DNA of 10,316 nucleotides from Bacteroidales bacterium (GTDB lineage: Bacteria > Bacteroidota > Bacteroidia > Bacteroidales > JAADJA01), in the NCBI GenBank assembly GCA_029934735.1, contig JAOZLR010000066.1:1-10316 (forward strand), written 5' to 3'. The position numbers and the translations under genes were made by a program. The notes under the pieces were generated by a model, which was not told the DNA's origin, did not search any database, and worked only from the letters and a program-made list of their open reading frames with translations. Of this stretch, positions 6,502 through 10,316 are shown piece after piece; position 1 is the first letter of the stretch; each line of letters begins with the position of its first letter.

Positions 6502-6525
6502 ATTATTTCAGTTAACTGAAATAAT
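6502..6525. promoter_or_regulatory. Palindromic operator, distal copy
   Basis: A perfect 24-bp palindrome whose central 16 bp, TTTCAGTTAACTGAAA, are identical to the promoter-proximal copy. It is centred between 6513 and 6514. The centre-to-centre distance to the first copy is 32 bp, close to three helical turns, so both sites face the same side of the DNA. The site starts 5 bp after the ruvC stop codon in the direction of transcription. Confidence 0.6.
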
Positions 6526-6530
6526 ATTCA

Positions 6531-7082
6531 TTATCCAACTCTGTCAGGATTATCCTTCAGGAAACTATTCCATCCGGAATAGCCTGATTTTGTTGATACT
6601 GCACCTTTCTGGAAATAATGGCAGACTGCGGCAGCAAGGCCGTCTGTAGCATCAAGCTGCTTTGGGATCTCCTTGATTGTCAATATACTTTTTAACATTG
6701 CAGCAACCTGCTCCTTAGAGGCATTTCCATTTCCGGTAATAGATTGTTTAATTTTCTTGGGAGAATATTCAAAAATCGGCACATCTCTGAAAAGTGCTGC
6801 AGCCATAGCAACACCCTGGGCGCGGCCAAGCTTCAGCATACTCTGAACATTTTTTCCATAAAAAGGAGCTTCAAGAGCCACCTCATCAGGTTTGTACTCA
6901 TCAATTAAAGCAAGCACTCTTTCAAATATCTTTTTAAGCTTTAACGCATGATTATCATATTTTGCCAAATGTATCACACCTAACGTAATAAGTTCCAATG
7001 AGTTATTCCTTCTGTGAACAAGCCCATAACCCATTATTGTGGTTCCGGGATCAATACCTAATATTATTCTATCTGATTTCAA
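6531..7082 (-). CDS. ruvC: Crossover junction endodeoxyribonuclease RuvC
   Basis: RuvC is the dimeric, metal-dependent Holliday-junction resolvase that acts with RuvAB in homologous recombination and repair. The RNase H-like fold is evident from IILGIDPGTTIMGYGLV (6-22) with Asp11, VALEAPFYGKNVQS (68-81) with Glu71, the basic segment YSPKKIKQSITGNGNASKEQV (106-126), and LDATDGLAAAVCHYF (143-157) with Asp144 and Asp147. All four catalytic acids are present. At 183 residues it is slightly longer than E. coli RuvC. The start is TTG: an in-frame stop lies four codons upstream, and the next ATG would remove the first catalytic Asp. The divergent flippase-like gene begins 32 bp away. ruvA and ruvB are not adjacent. 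Confidence 0.96.
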   Translation of the reverse strand: MKSDRIILGIDPGTTIMGYGLVHRRNNSLELITLGVIHLAKYDNHALKLKKIFERVLALIDEYKPDEVALEAPFYGKNVQSMLKLGRAQGVAMAAALFRDVPIFEYSPKKIKQSITGNGNASKEQVAAMLKSILTIKEIPKQLDATDGLAAAVCHYFQKGAVSTKSGYSGWNSFLKDNPDRVG

Positions 7083-7092
7083 CCTAAAATAT

Positions 7093-7100
7093 TACTTTTG
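7093..7100 (+). promoter_or_regulatory. -7 element for the flippase-glycosyltransferase-cyclase operon
   Basis: TACTTTTG matches TAnnTTTG and ends 14 bp before the ATG at 7115, again giving a short leader. No good TTG is seen at the expected -33 spacing, so the promoter may be weak or activator-dependent. The element lies in the 32-bp gap to ruvC, so both divergent genes share this small regulatory space. Confidence 0.5.
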
Positions 7101-7114
7101 TAATTGCTAAAAAA

Positions 7115-8155
7115 ATGAAAAAGCATTTTACAAATATACATAAAAATAAAACCTATAACCTTATTGTAAGGATTTTAATAATCTTTGCTACCTACTATTT
7201 TATTTATGCCCAGATATTTAAGAAAAAAAAGCTTGAAGAAGTATATCTGTTGTTTAATGAAATAATTGACCAGCCTCATATATATTTCTTCCTGACATGG
7301 ACAATATTATTAATGATAGTTAACTGGGGAATAGAGTCGTTAAAGTGGCAATTCCTGATAGGTAAAATTGAAAAAATATCATTTACCAAAGCTTTTGAAG
7401 CTGTTCTTGCCGGCGTCTCGGTTGCACTTTTTACACCAAACAGGATAGGAGAGTGGTTTGGAAGAGTATTTATTCTTGATAAAGCAAATCCATGGAAAGG
7501 AATAGTAATTACAATGGTTGGCAGCTTTGCTCAACTTCTTACAACAATTATTATCGGCTCGCTGAGCCTTCTGATTTACATTCCATTATACTATCGTGAT
7601 TCTGATTTTTTTTCGAGCTACCTTTACTTCGGACTTATTCTGATCGTTGTTGTAATTGTAACTGCCTTAATACTCATTTTTCTTAATATCAAGGCTTTAC
7701 CCGGTTTTTTAACTGCCTTTTTTGAAAAACGATTTCCTCATTTTTATGAATACATTTCTGTAATATCAGAATATTCGACTTTCGAACTTGCAGCAGTACT
7801 CGTATTAAGCTTCCTTCGCTACTGCATTTTCTCATTGCAGTTTTATATTATTTTAATGCTCTTTTCGGTTAACCTCCCTCTTTTTCATGGCTTTATAATT
7901 ATCTCATTAGTCTTTTTCATAATGACAGCCATACCAACTGTAACTCTTGCCGAGCTCGGTATTCGCGGTTCAGTCTCAATCTTTTTTATCGGTTCCTATT
8001 TTGAAAAATTTGGTGTACTAACGGATAAAATTACTTTGGGAATTGTAGCATCATCTTCTACATTGTGGCTCATTAACCTTGCAATACCTGCTATTATCGG
8101 AACTTTTTTTGTGTATAGATTAAAGTTTTTCAGAAGACGTAAAAATGATGTATAA
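7115..8155 (+). CDS. Flippase-like integral membrane protein, lysylphosphatidylglycerol synthase TM family
   Basis: This 346-residue polytopic inner-membrane protein is of the LPG_synthase_TM / UPF0104 family (PF03706), related to the lipid-flipping half of MprF and to archaeal AglD. Hydrophobic segments lie near 15-33, 57-75, 93-107, 128-158, 168-192, 224-250, 257-276 and 304-335. Family landmarks are AGVSVALFTPNRIGEWFGR (99-117) and PTVTLAELGIRGSVSIFFIG (274-293). It has no catalytic lysyltransferase domain, so it is not itself a lysyl-PG synthase. Such stand-alone proteins are thought to move or handle lipid-linked substrates. The last 11 bp overlap the glycosyltransferase start, which implies coupled expression and suggests that the substrate is the product of that enzyme. 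The Arg/Lys-rich C-terminus (FFRRRKND) probably stays cytoplasmic. Confidence 0.85.
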   Translation: MKKHFTNIHKNKTYNLIVRILIIFATYYFIYAQIFKKKKLEEVYLLFNEIIDQPHIYFFLTWTILLMIVNWGIESLKWQFLIGKIEKISFTKAFEAVLAGVSVALFTPNRIGEWFGRVFILDKANPWKGIVITMVGSFAQLLTTIIIGSLSLLIYIPLYYRDSDFFSSYLYFGLILIVVVIVTALILIFLNIKALPGFLTAFFEKRFPHFYEYISVISEYSTFELAAVLVLSFLRYCIFSLQFYIILMLFSVNLPLFHGFIIISLVFFIMTAIPTVTLAELGIRGSVSIFFIGSYFEKFGVLTDKITLGIVASSSTLWLINLAIPAIIGTFFVYRLKFFRRRKNDV

Positions 8156-9299
8156 TCTGCTAACAATATATTTTGCATTAATTTTTCTGTTTGGTGTTTT
8201 GTACTTCATTATAATATTTTCATACACCATTGGCTGGTTCAAATTGAAGAGTTTCAAATTAACAAATAGAGATTTCAAAACAATATTAACAGTCATTATT
8301 CCGGCCAGAAATGAGGAAGAGAATATTCTGAAAATTTTAAATGATTTGAAAAATCAAAAATATTCGTCAAATTTATTTGAAGTTATTATTATTGATGACC
8401 ACTCAACTGATAATACATATAATACGGTTACTGATTATATTAAGAAAAATAATGTGCCTGCCATCAAAATAATAAGACAGAAATCAGATGGCATCTCAGA
8501 CACATACAAGAAAAATGCAATAACAAAAGGGATAGAGGTTTCAAAAGGCGAACTTATTGTAACAACTGATGCCGATTGCAGGGTTCAGCCTGACTGGTTA
8601 AAAACAATTGTGGGCTTCTATGAAACAAAAGGTTGCAAAATGATAGTCGGGCCGGTTGCATATTATGATGAATCAACCATTTTTGAAAAGCTACAGTCAC
8701 TGGAATTTCTAAGTTTGATTGCCGTTGCTGCCGGGGCTTTGGCAATAGATAAACCAATAATGAGCAACGGAGCAAACCTTGCTTATGAAAAAGAGGCTTT
8801 CAAAAATGTAGGAGGTTTTTCCAGAGACAATTTTTCTTCAGGCGATGATGTCTTTCTTATGATGAAATTCCGGAAAATATTTGGCCCTGGTTCAATTGCC
8901 TTCCTGAAAAACAAAAAATCCTTTGTTTATACAAAAGCAAAAAAAACTGTCAAAGAGTTTATTGACCAGCGGGTGCGGTGGGCTTCAAAAAACAGAGGGT
9001 TCGATTTAAATATTCTGTTTATCTCCGTTACAGTATATTTTCTCAATCTATTATTATTATCAGGAGTTATAATTTCTATTTTTAACCCAAATATTTTCCC
9101 ACTAATTGCTCTTGCATTTGGCATTAAACTACTTATTGACATTCCTATACTGTCAGGTTTTGTTAAATTTGCAAAAAAAACAAGTCTTCTTTTTTATACA
9201 ATTCCCGTATATATTTTTTATCCTATATATATTGTGATATCGGGAGCCTGGGGAATTACAGGAAATTATAAATGGAAAGACAGGAAAATAAAAAACTAA
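8145..9299 (+). CDS. Membrane-anchored family 2 glycosyltransferase
   Basis: This 384-residue GT-A-fold glycosyltransferase has one N-terminal membrane helix (about 4-27) and hydrophobic C-terminal segments (about 288-335 and 347-370). The cytoplasmic domain starts at TVIIPARNEEENI (49-61). Nucleotide-sugar binding is marked by IIIDDHSTDNT (81-91) and the metal-binding TDADC (141-145). SNGANLAYEKEAF (207-219), SSGDDVFL (231-238) and QRVRW (275-279) complete the acceptor and QxxRW set of the CESA-like, often processive, GT2 group. The donor and acceptor cannot be read from sequence. Two consecutive ATGs (8145 and 8148) could start it; both lie within the end of the preceding flippase-like gene. 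The pair probably makes and translocates a glycolipid or surface glycan. Confidence 0.9.
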   Translation: MMYNLLTIYFALIFLFGVLYFIIIFSYTIGWFKLKSFKLTNRDFKTILTVIIPARNEEENILKILNDLKNQKYSSNLFEVIIIDDHSTDNTYNTVTDYIKKNNVPAIKIIRQKSDGISDTYKKNAITKGIEVSKGELIVTTDADCRVQPDWLKTIVGFYETKGCKMIVGPVAYYDESTIFEKLQSLEFLSLIAVAAGALAIDKPIMSNGANLAYEKEAFKNVGGFSRDNFSSGDDVFLMMKFRKIFGPGSIAFLKNKKSFVYTKAKKTVKEFIDQRVRWASKNRGFDLNILFISVTVYFLNLLLLSGVIISIFNPNIFPLIALAFGIKLLIDIPILSGFVKFAKKTSLLFYTIPVYIFYPIYIVISGAWGITGNYKWKDRKIKN

Positions 9300-9305
9300 A
9301 CTGCT

Positions 9306-10229
9306 ATGATTAAAACAATTGATTACAACGTCATAAAAAGAATTCTTGATGATAAAGACAGAAGGGTGGTCTTTGAAAAAACAAATATTATCCCCGATCA
9401 TTCAGATCTTAAGAATGAGCTTACAGAATACATCGGCTACGATAAGATTTGTAAAAAATCAGTACTTGGTATTGATATGTATCAATATAGTTCTTTAGGT
9501 GAATTTGAGCAGTCCCTGATCCCTTTTTTATTCAAAACCCTTTTTGATGCTACAATTAACCTGTGTCTTACAAATCATCCTTTTATCTTTCAGAAATATA
9601 CAAAAGAAAACATTGAGAAGAATTATATAAGTACCGGGGATGGTGGTTTTCTGATATTTGATAACCCTATTCATTCTCTTCTGTTTGCTTCAAATTTTGC
9701 CATTATACTGCGTGCATATAACGCCTTTCATTTCTATCCAAAGCTCCGAAAAATAATAAATGGGATAAATATGAGATACGCAATTACTTATGACAAAATC
9801 TACAAATTTAACTCCAATCATTACGGCAGAGCTATCATAAACAATGCAAGAATTCTGATTAAGGATAACCTTAATCGTTGTTTAATGGACGAATATACTC
9901 ACACCTGGTTTACAACCAATCTTGACGGTGTAGAAAATCTTCAGATAGCCACACTCGAAGATATTGCCAATATTTACGAATTCAAGAAAGAGTACGACAG
10001 AAAATACCTTGATCAGCCAGATGAGATTTTCGAAAATGAAACCTCAAGGCGATATGGTATTATAAATTCGGATATCTTAAAAATCGGTATGATAAAATCA
10101 AAAGAGACCTCACTGAGTATTTATAATCTGCATTTGCAAGTTACAATTCGGTTATATAACAATGAGAACAAAGAACAAAACAGATTAATAACTGTAAGCC
10201 TTGGAAACTTAAATACTACAGGAATATAA
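9306..10229 (+). CDS. Divergent class III nucleotide-cyclase-like protein
   Basis: This 307-residue soluble protein starts 6 bp after the glycosyltransferase stop. Residues about 52-200 resemble a class III adenylate/guanylate cyclase domain. VLGIDMYQYSS (53-63) puts Asp57 at the first metal-ligand position, STGDGGFLIF (109-118) puts Asp112 at the second, MRYAITYDKIY (156-166) resembles the strand before the active-site loop, and HYGRAIINNARILIKDN (172-188) resembles GxxVNxAARLxxxA. Arg182 matches the catalytic Arg, but the usual Asn four residues before it is Ile178, with Asn179 and Asn180 next to it. There is no membrane segment. About 100 C-terminal residues are of unknown type. A single cyclase domain with a C-terminal extension recalls PycC of Pycsar defence, but no effector gene is seen in the window. 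Cyclase activity is inferred, not shown; a non-catalytic nucleotide sensor is an alternative. Confidence 0.6.
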   Translation: MIKTIDYNVIKRILDDKDRRVVFEKTNIIPDHSDLKNELTEYIGYDKICKKSVLGIDMYQYSSLGEFEQSLIPFLFKTLFDATINLCLTNHPFIFQKYTKENIEKNYISTGDGGFLIFDNPIHSLLFASNFAIILRAYNAFHFYPKLRKIINGINMRYAITYDKIYKFNSNHYGRAIINNARILIKDNLNRCLMDEYTHTWFTTNLDGVENLQIATLEDIANIYEFKKEYDRKYLDQPDEIFENETSRRYGIINSDILKIGMIKSKETSLSIYNLHLQVTIRLYNNENKEQNRLITVSLGNLNTTGI

Positions 10230-10293
10230 ACCTGGCTATCATTATAATTAAAGATAATTTAACAAAATAATTAGTTAGCATTGATTTGCTTTC

Positions 10294-10301
10294 TATCTTT
10301 G
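10294..10301 (+). promoter_or_regulatory. -7 element of a transcription unit starting beyond the window
   Basis: TATCTTTG, followed by CATCC, is a full TAnnTTTG match. TTAG at 10271-10274 is a weak -33 candidate at 19 bp spacing. The element lies 65 bp after the cyclase-like stop and points rightward, so the next gene is probably transcribed separately. The spacer between (10230-10270) is AT-rich with only a weak imperfect hairpin (TATC...GATA, 10237-10256). Confidence 0.5.
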
Positions 10302-10316
10302 CATCCAATTATTTAG

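Noticed and set aside
6473..6525. The palindromes as a transcription terminator for ruvC
   Set aside because: They have no loop, no T-tract on either strand, and are duplicated at helical phasing over a promoter, which fits an operator better.
1..10316. Avoidance of CCWGG or CCSGG sites as a trace of the R-M system
   Set aside because: Several sites of each kind are present (for example CCTGG near 4516, 4877, 6823 and 9245; CCCGG near 1825, 2308 and 4835), so no depletion is evident at this scale.

Overview
The window looks like chromosomal DNA of a Bacteroidota (Bacteroidetes) bacterium. The DNA is AT-rich. Genes lack evident Shine-Dalgarno sequences. Several genes are preceded by the TAnnTTTG -7 element typical of the Bacteroidota primary sigma factor. 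The proteins (secreted cyclophilin, Cys4-type PheS, GGSQD arginase-like protein, AAA_14/DUF4143 ATPase) are of types common in that phylum. Genus cannot be decided from the sequence alone.

Minus-strand block, about 1-3580. Reading right to left, a promoter at 3552-3580 precedes a secreted cyclophilin-type peptidyl-prolyl isomerase and pheS (6 bp apart). Then comes a two-gene restriction-modification system: a probable N4-cytosine methyltransferase whose stop codon overlaps the start of an MvaI/BcnI-family endonuclease. Last is the N-terminal 32 codons of a membrane sugar-phosphate transferase that runs off the window start and probably opens a surface-polysaccharide locus. The housekeeping pair and the R-M pair share a strand, but an 88-bp gap separates them.

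Middle, about 3600-7100. A short GC-rich non-coding block lies in the divergent gap. It is followed by a plus-strand arginase/formimidoylglutamase-fold protein whose metal-binding residues are largely replaced. Convergent to it, on the minus strand, are an AAA_14-DUF4143 ATPase and, upstream of it, ruvC. Between ruvC and the ATPase gene lie two copies of an exceptionally good palindrome (CAGTTAACTG core). Their centres are 32 bp apart, about three helical turns, and they sit directly on the ATPase promoter. This is the clearest regulatory signal in the window.

Right block, 7115-10229 (plus strand). Three tightly packed genes look like one operon: a polytopic flippase-like protein of the lysylphosphatidylglycerol-synthase TM family, a membrane-anchored GT2 glycosyltransferase with a QxxRW motif (11-bp overlap), and a soluble protein with a divergent class III nucleotide-cyclase-like domain (6-bp gap). 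The first two suggest glycolipid or surface-glycan synthesis. The third could be a nucleotide-signalling component. A new promoter-like element at 10294-10301 suggests that another transcription unit starts just beyond the window.

The best candidates for something undescribed are the ATPase with its paired palindromic operator, the cyclase-like protein in the glycan operon, and the arginase-like protein with a dismantled metal centre.
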